Positions 14,932-21,202 of a DNA stretch of 21,202 bases are shown here, piece after piece; the first letter of the stretch is position 1, and each line of letters opens with the position of its first letter. A model generated the notes under the pieces. It made no database searches, was not told where the DNA came from, and saw only the letters and a program-made list of their open reading frames with translations. The translations under genes and the position numbers were made by a program. The DNA is from Rhodoferax sp. (GTDB lineage: Bacteria; Pseudomonadota; Gammaproteobacteria; Burkholderiales; Burkholderiaceae_C). The stretch is from positions 1 to 21,202 of the forward strand of contig JAUXQA010000178.1 of assembly GCA_030683195.1 (NCBI GenBank), in the 5' to 3' direction.

Positions 14932-14975
14932 TTTTAATATGCTAAAACCGATATGAACAGCCGGCTAGAGAGCAG
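14925..14975 (+). repeat. Possible degenerate copy of the interspersed repeat
   Basis: From GCTATA (14925-14930) through TTTTAATAT to CAGCCGGCTAGAGAGC this short stretch follows the same order as the Comamonadaceae repeat I recall (GCTAT, TTTTAATA, GCT, then GCTAGAG). It shares CCGGCTA with the copy inside the acetoacetyl-CoA synthetase gene. It begins at the stop codon of the flavoprotein gene. The central hairpin is not preserved. Confidence 0.3.
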
Positions 14976-15050
14976 TTTGTTAATAATTACCATCCAGACG
15001 TGTCATTTGGCGCTCCGGCGCTCCCCAACCACTGCACACAAGGGTTTGTG

Positions 15051-17657
15051 ATGCCGGATTTCACGCCCCTGAGCGACCCTGAAGATCAACGGCTGGCCGC
15101 TCTGCGCGCCTACGCAGTGCTCGACACCCCGCCGGAACAGGACTTCGATGACATCGCAGCCTTGGCAGCGCAGTACTTTGATGTGCCCATAGCCCTGGTC
15201 AGCCTGATCGACACCGACCGGCAATGGTTCAAGTCCCGGTTGGGCACGGACCTGACGCAGACACCGCGCGCCATTGCTTTGTGTGATCACACCATTCGCA
15301 GCCCCGACGTGATGCTGATCCGCGATACCCGCCAGGACCCGCGTTTTTCAGCCAATCCCTTGGTCACTGGCGATCAGAATGTGGTTTTTTACGCCGGTGC
15401 CCCTTTGATCACACCCGAGGGCCACGCCATTGGAACGCTGTGTGTGATGGACACCCGGGTGCGCGACCTGACGGCTGGGCAGTGCAAAGCACTGGCCACA
15501 ATGGCGCGCCAGGTGGTGGCGCAACTGGAACTGCGTGCCAGAAACACGCTGATTTCCCAGGCCATGAAGATGGTCGAGCAAAACGAGACCCGCATGGGCT
15601 TGGTGCTCAAGGGTGCCAATGATGGCTGGTGGGACTGGGACCTCACCACTGGCGAGCGTTTTTACTCCTCGCGTGGCTGGGCCATGCTGGGTTACCACGA
15701 CGACGAGGTTCCCTACGACGGCAAGTTGTGGGAGCGCTTGATCCACCCCGACGATGTGCCTTCGGTCAATCAGTCATTCTCGGATGCCATTCGCAGCGGG
15801 CAAGGCTTGTATGCGGCTGAAATGCGCTTGCGACACAAAGCCGGTCACAACGTCACCGTGCTGTCGCGCGGCCACATTCTGCGGGATGCCAACGGGCGGG
15901 CTGTGCGACTCTCGGGGACCAACACCGACGTGACGGAACGCGAGCAGTGGGCGCACAAGCTGCAGACCAGCAATACCCTGCTGTACAACCTGGCCGACAA
16001 CATCCCCGGCGTCGTTTACCAGTTGCAGATGCACCCGGACGGGCACTTGTCGTTTCCGTTTGCCAGCCAGGGGATTGAGGATATTTATGAAGTCACGCCC
16101 GAACAGGTGCGACTCGATGCGACCGTGGTGACCCAGCGCATTCACCCGGATGACTACGAAAGTACCCTGGCGCTTGTACTGCAATCAGCCCGCGCGCTGA
16201 CTCCCTGGCAGCAGGAGTACCGGGTGATCCTCCCGCGCCAGGGCCTGCGCTGGCGGCTGGGCAATGCCAGGCCGGAGCGATTGAATGACGGCAGCGTGCT
16301 GTGGCATGGCTTCATCACCGACATCACGGATCGCAAGATGAGCGATGAGAGCATCCATCAGCTGGCCTTTGTTGACGGGCTCACCGGCCTGCCCAACCGG
16401 CGCCTGATCCTGGACCGGGTCAGCCATGCGCTGGAAAACGCACGCCGCACCCACACCACGGGTGCCTTGTTGTTCCTGGACCTGGATAATTTCAAACACA
16501 TCAACGACGCGCGCGGCCATGCGGTGGGCGATGCGTTGCTGATCCAGGTGGCCCAGCGACTGAACGCCGTGCTTCTTGCTCAGGACACCGTGGCACGCCT
16601 GGGTGGCGACGAATTTGTGGTGCTGATGGATAACCTGGGCCCCGCCACCGGCCAAGGCGCACGCAAGGCCCTGAAGGTGGCCGAAAAAATCCGCCACGCG
16701 CTGGATCGCCCCTACAAGATAGACGGCAACGAATACATCAGTACCGCCAGCGTGGGCATCACCGTGTTTCCGCGCGCTGAAGAGTCCGTGGACGACCTGC
16801 TGCGCGAGGCCGACACCGCCATGTACCGGGCCAAAGCGGGTGGCCGCAACCGGGCCGTGTTTTTTGAGCCCGCCATGCAGGCCGAGGTGGAAGAACGCAT
16901 GGCGATGGAATTCGATTTGAGCAACGCCATTGCCGAGCAACGCCTGGATGTGCATGTGCAACCCCAGGTCAATGCCTCGGGCCAAGTGGTGGGCGGCGAG
17001 TTACTGCTGCGCTGGCTTGACCCGGTGCGAGGGCAGGTGTCGCCGATGCAGTTCATTCCCGTGGCCGAAGAGTCGGGGCTGATTTTGCGCTTGGGCGATT
17101 GGGTGGTCCAGCAAGCCTGCACGGCCCTGGTCACGCTGCAGGGCCTGGGTCTTGCGTTATCGCTGTCGGTGAACGTCAGCCCGCGCCAGTTCCGACAGGA
17201 CAATTTTGTAGAGCGCCTGCAAGCCACACTGAGAGACACCCAAGCCAATCCGGCAATGCTGATTCTGGAGGTGACCGAGGGACTGCTGATTGACAACCTG
17301 GATGACACGGTGGCGCGCATGACACAGCTGGTGGCCATGGGCATCCGGTTTTCGATTGACGACTTCGGCACGGGATATTCGAGCCTGGCGTACCTGAAAA
17401 AGCTGCCCTTGCATGAGCTGAAAATCGACAAAAGCTTTGTCCAAGACACGCCCGGTGACCCCAATGACACAGCCATCGTCCAGTCCATTCTGGCTATGGC
17501 GGCCCACCTGCAATTGCAGGTGGTGGCCGAAGGGGTGGAGACGCAAGCCCAGGCAGACTTTCTGATCGCCAGCCACTGCCCCTGCTTGCAAGGCTATCTG
17601 TTCGGGCGACCCCGGCCACTGAAGGACTGGCTTGCCAGCCTGGCTGAGGCGCACTAA
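15051..17657 (+). CDS. GAF-PAS-PAS-GGDEF-EAL c-di-GMP signalling protein
   Basis: This 868-residue, apparently cytoplasmic sensor has GAF (about 15-160), two PAS domains with PAC motifs (about 180-305 and 315-435), a GGDEF diguanylate cyclase domain (about 440-600) and an EAL phosphodiesterase domain (about 625-865). The cyclase signature GGDEF (518-522) is intact. The RxxD inhibitory site is absent (LAQD in its place). In the EAL domain the signature reads ELL with the metal Glu650 kept; DDFGTGYSS (from D770) and VAEGVET are intact, so both activities are possible. I chose ATG 15051 with AAGGG upstream over the GTG at 15000, because the GAF-type start (LSDPEDQRLAALRAYAVLDT) follows at once. 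It could make or degrade c-di-GMP depending on its signal. Confidence 0.93.
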   Translation: MPDFTPLSDPEDQRLAALRAYAVLDTPPEQDFDDIAALAAQYFDVPIALVSLIDTDRQWFKSRLGTDLTQTPRAIALCDHTIRSPDVMLIRDTRQDPRFSANPLVTGDQNVVFYAGAPLITPEGHAIGTLCVMDTRVRDLTAGQCKALATMARQVVAQLELRARNTLISQAMKMVEQNETRMGLVLKGANDGWWDWDLTTGERFYSSRGWAMLGYHDDEVPYDGKLWERLIHPDDVPSVNQSFSDAIRSGQGLYAAEMRLRHKAGHNVTVLSRGHILRDANGRAVRLSGTNTDVTEREQWAHKLQTSNTLLYNLADNIPGVVYQLQMHPDGHLSFPFASQGIEDIYEVTPEQVRLDATVVTQRIHPDDYESTLALVLQSARALTPWQQEYRVILPRQGLRWRLGNARPERLNDGSVLWHGFITDITDRKMSDESIHQLAFVDGLTGLPNRRLILDRVSHALENARRTHTTGALLFLDLDNFKHINDARGHAVGDALLIQVAQRLNAVLLAQDTVARLGGDEFVVLMDNLGPATGQGARKALKVAEKIRHALDRPYKIDGNEYISTASVGITVFPRAEESVDDLLREADTAMYRAKAGGRNRAVFFEPAMQAEVEERMAMEFDLSNAIAEQRLDVHVQPQVNASGQVVGGELLLRWLDPVRGQVSPMQFIPVAEESGLILRLGDWVVQQACTALVTLQGLGLALSLSVNVSPRQFRQDNFVERLQATLRDTQANPAMLILEVTEGLLIDNLDDTVARMTQLVAMGIRFSIDDFGTGYSSLAYLKKLPLHELKIDKSFVQDTPGDPNDTAIVQSILAMAAHLQLQVVAEGVETQAQADFLIASHCPCLQGYLFGRPRPLKDWLASLAEAH

Positions 17658-17786
17658 GCCAATTCGTGGTTTCAACCACACAGGGTCCATAAAGCCGGGG
17701 TTTTTGATCCAGCGCAAACTCGCCCCTTCTCAAGTTATGTCCAATAGAACTAGGGTTTTCCCTGATTACTAACCAAGGACATTCAA
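17658..17786 (+). promoter_or_regulatory. ompW upstream region with FNR-like site
   Basis: TTGAT-CCAG-CGCAA (17704-17717) matches 8 of 10 fixed bases of the FNR/ANR consensus TTGAT-N4-ATCAA. A possible -10, TAGAAC (17745-17750), places the site roughly 45 bases upstream of transcription start, near a class II activator position. OmpW genes are FNR-controlled in enteric bacteria. A small GTGGT/ACCAC hairpin (17666-17679) follows the previous gene without a T-tract. AAGGA precedes the ompW ATG. Confidence 0.4.
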
Positions 17787-18389
17787 ATGAAAAAACAACT
17801 CCTCTGCGCTGCTGTGGCCGTCGCGGGCTTGATGACTTCCAACGCATTTGCACAGGCAGCCGAGGGTCCCTGGATGGTGCGCGTGCGCGCCGTACACCTG
17901 GATAGCGTGAACAAAGACTCCACCGGCTTGGGTTTGAGCGTCAACAACAAGACCATGCCAGAACTGGACATCAGCTATTTTCTGAGCCCCAACGTGGCTG
18001 TTGAGTTGATCCTGACCGTGCCGCAAAAGCACGAACTCAGCTCCTCCGTGTTGGGTGGTCAAATCGGCACCCTGAAACATCTGCCACCCACTCTGCTGGC
18101 GCAATACCATTTCACGGGTAACAGCGGCTTCAAACCCTATGTGGGCGCCGGTATCAATTACACGCGTTTCAGTTCGGTGAACCTGCCCGCAGGCGTCGAT
18201 ATTGACCGTAACAGCTTTGGTGCTGCGGTGCAGGTGGGTGTGGACATTCCGTTGTCCGGGAACATGTACCTGAACTTTGACTTGAAAAAGGTCTACCTCG
18301 GCACCGACGTGACCGTCGCAGGTGTCGATGCAGGCAGCTTCAAGGTCAACCCACTGCTCGTGGGCGTGGGCTTGGGCTGGCGCTTCTAA
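17787..18389 (+). CDS. ompW: OmpW family outer membrane protein
   Basis: This 200-residue protein has a signal peptide (residues 1-22, ending NAFA) and a mature part expected to form an eight-stranded β-barrel in the outer membrane. Family features are the N-terminal GPWMVRVRAVHLD, the PELDISYFLSPNVAVELI strand, LPPTLLAQYHF, KPYVGAGINYT and the terminal aromatic in GVGLGWRF that targets Bam assembly. OmpW forms a narrow hydrophobic channel and is often induced by stress, low oxygen or carbon-source changes. It stands alone between a GGDEF-EAL gene and a convergent HD-GYP gene. An FNR-like site lies upstream. Confidence 0.92.
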   Translation: MKKQLLCAAVAVAGLMTSNAFAQAAEGPWMVRVRAVHLDSVNKDSTGLGLSVNNKTMPELDISYFLSPNVAVELILTVPQKHELSSSVLGGQIGTLKHLPPTLLAQYHFTGNSGFKPYVGAGINYTRFSSVNLPAGVDIDRNSFGAAVQVGVDIPLSGNMYLNFDLKKVYLGTDVTVAGVDAGSFKVNPLLVGVGLGWRF

Positions 18390-18404
18390 ATCCGTTTGGC
18401 ACCT

Positions 18405-18433
18405 GAGCCACTGAACTCAAAGTTCAGTGGTTT
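18405..18433. terminator. Hairpin between convergent ompW and HD-GYP genes
   Basis: CCACTGAACT (18408-18417) and AGTTCAGTGG (18421-18430) are perfect 10-bp arms with a 3-base loop, 18 bases after the ompW stop. Further weak pairs are possible outside. The HD-GYP stop codon (18417-18419) sits at the loop. The plus-strand side is followed only by TTTC, so it is probably a weak or bidirectional terminator. Confidence 0.6.
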
Positions 18434-19163
18434 CAGCAATGGCATTGGCCATGTATTCCATTTTCTTTTGCATGTCTTGGTCGGTATCGGCAAAGCGTCG
18501 GGCAATGACTTTGATGTCATCCTGAATGTCGACAAAGGCATCGACGATATCGGGGTCAAAGTGGCTTGCATGGCCCTGCAAAATAATACCTAAAGCCACC
18601 TCGTGTGACACACCGGACTTGTACACGCGATCCGAAATCAACGCGTCGTACACATCGGCCACAGCTACGAGGCGAGCTGATGCAGGGATGCCATTCCCTG
18701 CCAAGCCTTGCGGGTAACCGCTGCCATCCCATTTTTCCTGGTGCGAATACGCTATGTCCTTGAGGATCTGGAGTTGTTCCGCTTGCAAGCCCAGAGTCTG
18801 CTCCGCCTGCACCAATGCCTCATAGGCCAGCGTGGTGTGGGTCTTCATCAGCTCGTACTCGGCCGGTGTGAGGCGCCCGGGCTTGAGCAAAATCCGGTCA
18901 GGAATGCCGATGGTGCCCATGTCGTACAAGGGCACGCACACAACCAACTGGCTGATAAAGAGGTCCGAGAACTCGCTCTCAAAGCGCGGATGATGGCGCA
19001 ACCGAAGCGCCAAAGCGCGCACGTAATGCTGCACACGCAAGACGTGTTTGCCCGTGTCAGAGTCCCGCGTTTCGGCCAGGGACGCCAGGGCCAAAATGGT
19101 CACGGCCATGACGGCACCCAAGGAATCAGTTTGGCTGGCGGGGCTGGATGGGGATGATTTCAC
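18417..19163 (-). CDS. HD-GYP domain protein with altered catalytic residues
   Basis: This 248-residue protein consists almost only of an HD-GYP domain, the fold that hydrolyses c-di-GMP. Recognisable parts are ETRDSDTGKHVLRVQHYVRALA (about 31-52, cut here by H40), IGIPDRILLKPGRLT (85-99), H109, WDGSGYPQGL (145-154) and VADVYDAL (168-175). The eponymous HD is Y80-D81, the usual GK after it is G83-T84, and the usual HHE is H141-Q142-E143. Metal binding may thus be impaired or changed. No receiver domain precedes it, unlike RpfG-type proteins. The GTG at 19163 has GGAG seven bases upstream, which supports this start. It may be a c-di-GMP effector rather than an enzyme. Confidence 0.85.
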   Translation of the reverse strand: MKSSPSSPASQTDSLGAVMAVTILALASLAETRDSDTGKHVLRVQHYVRALALRLRHHPRFESEFSDLFISQLVVCVPLYDMGTIGIPDRILLKPGRLTPAEYELMKTHTTLAYEALVQAEQTLGLQAEQLQILKDIAYSHQEKWDGSGYPQGLAGNGIPASARLVAVADVYDALISDRVYKSGVSHEVALGIILQGHASHFDPDIVDAFVDIQDDIKVIARRFADTDQDMQKKMEYMANAIAETTEL

Positions 19164-19230
19164 GATAAGGCTCCGGTAAAAGTTGATTCCAGCTTGGGGT
19201 AAGCCCTCAGTTTAGGCGAGGACGCAAGAC

Positions 19231-19986
19231 TCATGTGTGCCCTGACGCTGCGCTGGCCTGAAAAGGTGCGCAATAAAGCCACACTGTGCGTCCGTCAGGG
19301 CATTGCGCCTGTGCTTGCGGCTGCAACTCGGTGGCCTCAAACTCCAGGCTCGCGAGCCAGCTCCCCGGCTTGAGCTCCAGCCGGGCCTTGGCGACCGCCC
19401 GGGCCATGCTCTCGGGCCGCTGAAACAGGTAGACCAGGTCGTACACCCCCCAGTCTGCACGCCAGATGTCACCCTGGCGGACGCGGGCCCAGGGGCAACG
19501 CAGGGCGCTTAACGCGCGCAGCGGCCAGCTCCACTCAAGACCATGGAGCTGAGCCCGCGGGTAGGCCTCACGCAGGGCCTGGAGGCCATCACCCAAGCCA
19601 CAGCCCGCGTCCAGCACCCTGGCACCCTCGGGCAAAGGCGCCAACGCAGCCAGACCACGCAGGGCATGGGCAGGGGTAGGAAACAGCGGCGCATCGCGCC
19701 AGGCATTCAGGGGGTAAATGAGCAGCAGCAGCATGAGCGGCAGCAACCAGGCCCACGGCGGCACGGCCCCTGAGCCGAGCAGCGCCAACGACAAGGGAAA
19801 CCCCAAGCCAATCATCGCGCGGCGCCACCAGGTGCCACCCCACACGCTGACCACCACACCCCAACCCGAGGCCAGGGCCAGGGCCAACCAGGCAGACAGA
19901 CCCAAGGCCTGCCCGCCCGCAAACAAGGCCCAGGCGCCCGCCCAAGCCAGCAAGGCGGGCAAAGGCCAAGGCAGTCGGGCCAGCAT
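19231..19986 (-). CDS. Membrane-anchored class I SAM-dependent methyltransferase
   Basis: This 251-residue protein has an N-terminal half with about four hydrophobic segments (residues 5-28, 31-49, 57-73 and 78-92) and a C-terminal Rossmann methyltransferase domain. Motif I is VLDAGCGLGDG (124-134), with the acidic end of the next strand at LHGLEWS. The domain is short, ending after an RLELKPGSWLASLEF strand typical of class I enzymes. It begins 15 bp after the parB stop and is probably translated from the same transcript. The substrate is unknown; a membrane lipid, quinone or envelope protein would fit the anchor, but that is speculation. Confidence 0.75.
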   Translation of the reverse strand: MLARLPWPLPALLAWAGAWALFAGGQALGLSAWLALALASGWGVVVSVWGGTWWRRAMIGLGFPLSLALLGSGAVPPWAWLLPLMLLLLIYPLNAWRDAPLFPTPAHALRGLAALAPLPEGARVLDAGCGLGDGLQALREAYPRAQLHGLEWSWPLRALSALRCPWARVRQGDIWRADWGVYDLVYLFQRPESMARAVAKARLELKPGSWLASLEFEATELQPQAQAQCPDGRTVWLYCAPFQASAASGHT

Positions 19987-20001
19987 GAGATACCCCCCGC
20001 G

Positions 20002-20931
20002 TTAGCGGGTGGCACCGCGGGTGAGTTTGTCGATCAGGCCGTTGAGTTCGTCCAGCGACCCGAATTGAATACTCACCTCGCCCATTTCCTCCATACGCCC
20101 TGCCCGCTTGACACGTTTTTTGACACGCACCTCGACTTGCGCCGTGAGCAGGTCCGACAGTTCTTCTTCAACGCGCACCATGTCACGCGACTTTTCTTTG
20201 GCGGGCCTGGCTTGCGTCGGGGAGAACTCTGCGCCAAGTTTTTTGACCAGGCTCTCGGTCTCGCGCACCGACATCTTGCGCGCCGTGATCTGGTTGGCGG
20301 CCGTGATCTGGGTCGCCCGGTCGAGTGCCAGCAAGGCCCGCGCGTGGCCCATGTCCAGGTCACCCGCCATCAGCATGGTTTGCACCGGATCAGCCAGATT
20401 GAGCAGGCGCAGCAGGTTACTGGCCGCGCTGCGGGAGCGCCCCACGGCCTGGGCTGCCAGCTCGTGGGTCAGCCCGAATTCCTTCACAAGGCGCTGCAAG
20501 CCCTGGGCTTCTTCCAGCGGGTTGAGGTCTTCACGCTGGATGTTCTCAATGAGCGACATGGCCGCAGCGGCCTCGTCAGGCACATCACGCACCAGCACCG
20601 GCACGGATTCCAGACCCGCCAGCCTGGCTGCCCGAAAGCGCCGTTCGCCGGCAATGATCTCGTACTGACCCTGGTTGATGCCGCTTTGCAACTGGCGCAC
20701 CAGAATCGGCTGCATGATGCCCTGCGCCTTGATCGACTCGGCCAGCTCGTACAGCGCGCCCTCATCCATGCGGGTACGCGGCTGGTACTGGCCAGGCACC
20801 ATCTCGGTGAGCAACAAGGTGGTGGGTAAGGCCGGCGCCATGCCAGACACATCAGCTGGTGCCTCACTCACGGTGGGTCCCAACAAGGCTTCGAGTCCGC
20901 GGCCAAGGCCTTTGGGTTTTTTGGTCACCAT
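20002..20931 (-). CDS. parB: ParB family chromosome partitioning protein
   Basis: This 309-residue DNA-binding CTP-hydrolysing clamp binds parS sites near the replication origin and works with ParA in chromosome segregation. The N-terminal ParA-interacting motif KKPKGLGRGLEALLG (4-18), box II GERRFRAAR (95-103, nucleotide binding), ENIQREDLNPLEEA (129-142), the helix-turn-helix (about 154-175) and a C-terminal dimerisation domain (about 255-305) are all present. GGAG precedes the ATG. The start overlaps the stop of the upstream hydrolase by 7 bp (ATGGTGA), which suggests translational coupling. No parS consensus occurs in this window, and parA lies presumably beyond the right edge. Confidence 0.96.
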   Translation of the reverse strand: MVTKKPKGLGRGLEALLGPTVSEAPADVSGMAPALPTTLLLTEMVPGQYQPRTRMDEGALYELAESIKAQGIMQPILVRQLQSGINQGQYEIIAGERRFRAARLAGLESVPVLVRDVPDEAAAAMSLIENIQREDLNPLEEAQGLQRLVKEFGLTHELAAQAVGRSRSAASNLLRLLNLADPVQTMLMAGDLDMGHARALLALDRATQITAANQITARKMSVRETESLVKKLGAEFSPTQARPAKEKSRDMVRVEEELSDLLTAQVEVRVKKRVKRAGRMEEMGEVSIQFGSLDELNGLIDKLTRGATR

Positions 20932-21202
20932 GGTTTTTTCTCCGTTATGTTTTGATCAGGGCTCATGCCTGCATGGGCTTGCAGCAATTCCCGCAGCCAG
21001 CCATGACCCTGCGGCCAGAGACCCAAGCCAGACTCTGCATTGATGTGACCTGCATCGCCCAGGTCCTTGAACTCACTGCCCCACTGCTGGCCAAACGCTT
21101 GCGCACGCTCAAAACTGCAGTACGGGTCGTTGCGACTGCCCACCAACACGCTGGGAAAAGGCAAACGCTGCAGGGCCACTGGCGACCAACTGGCCAGCAC
21201 GG
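20925..21202 (-). CDS. RBBP9/YdeN-like alpha/beta hydrolase (partial, 5' end off window)
   Basis: Only the C-terminal 90 or so residues are inside the window; the gene runs off the right edge. The visible part, with the acid in VGSRNDPYCSFERAQ and the catalytic His in DAGHINAESGLG, followed by WLRELL, is typical of the RBBP9/YdeN family of small serine hydrolases. The nucleophile is not visible. The stop overlaps the parB start by 7 bp, so the two are surely one operon. In Comamonadaceae genomes I recall such a hydrolase between parA and parB. Its role there is not known to me. Confidence 0.85.
   Translation of the reverse strand, partial: VLASWSPVALQRLPFPSVLVGSRNDPYCSFERAQAFGQQWGSEFKDLGDAGHINAESGLGLWPQGHGWLRELLQAHAGMSPDQNITEKKPW

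Overview
The window looks like ordinary chromosomal DNA of a GC-rich betaproteobacterium, most likely Burkholderiales/Comamonadaceae (Rhodoferax/Polaromonas-like). This rests on protein style, on the order RBBP9-type hydrolase - parB at the right end (familiar beside the origin in this family), and on a short AT-richer repeat of a kind I recall from Comamonadaceae. That placement is inference, not a database result. I see no tRNA, rRNA, CRISPR array, insertion sequence or prophage.

Layout, left to right. (1) 192-1148: a ferritin-like di-iron protein followed after 9 bp by a DUF2177 membrane protein. (2) 1304-3161: a marR-MATE efflux operon preceded by a palindromic operator candidate. (3) 3205-6399, minus strand: acetoacetyl-CoA synthetase, a YpfH-like esterase and a small HNH protein. 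The synthetase carries an apparent in-frame repeat insertion. (4) 6598-8725: a secreted Cache-domain protein followed by a methyl-accepting chemotaxis protein. (5) 8778-9200: a YdiI-like hotdog thioesterase. (6) 9225-11835, minus strand: a Stealth-type phosphotransferase, a PduO-type cobalamin adenosyltransferase overlapping it by 65 bp, and a CDF-fold membrane protein that lacks most metal-site residues. (7) 11992-12684: a crotonase-fold protein ending in a strong intrinsic terminator. (8) 12957-14931: an Lrp/AsnC regulator and a D-lactate dehydrogenase-type flavoprotein. (9) 15051-19163: a GAF-PAS-PAS-GGDEF-EAL protein, an OmpW-type porin, and a convergent HD-GYP protein with altered catalytic residues. 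(10) 19231-21202, minus strand: a truncated RBBP9/YdeN-like hydrolase, parB and a membrane-anchored methyltransferase.

How the genes work together. Several neighbours look functionally paired: regulator with efflux pump, Cache protein with chemoreceptor, and Lrp regulator with D-lactate dehydrogenase. Two c-di-GMP proteins flank ompW. Acyl-CoA metabolism recurs (acetoacetyl-CoA synthetase, thioesterase, crotonase), but these genes are not in one operon.

I found no convincing multi-gene novel defence or mobile system. The items most worth a second look are the repeat-derived insert in the acetoacetyl-CoA synthetase, the CDF protein with a degenerate transport site, the degenerate HD-GYP protein, and the Stealth/adenosyltransferase overlap.
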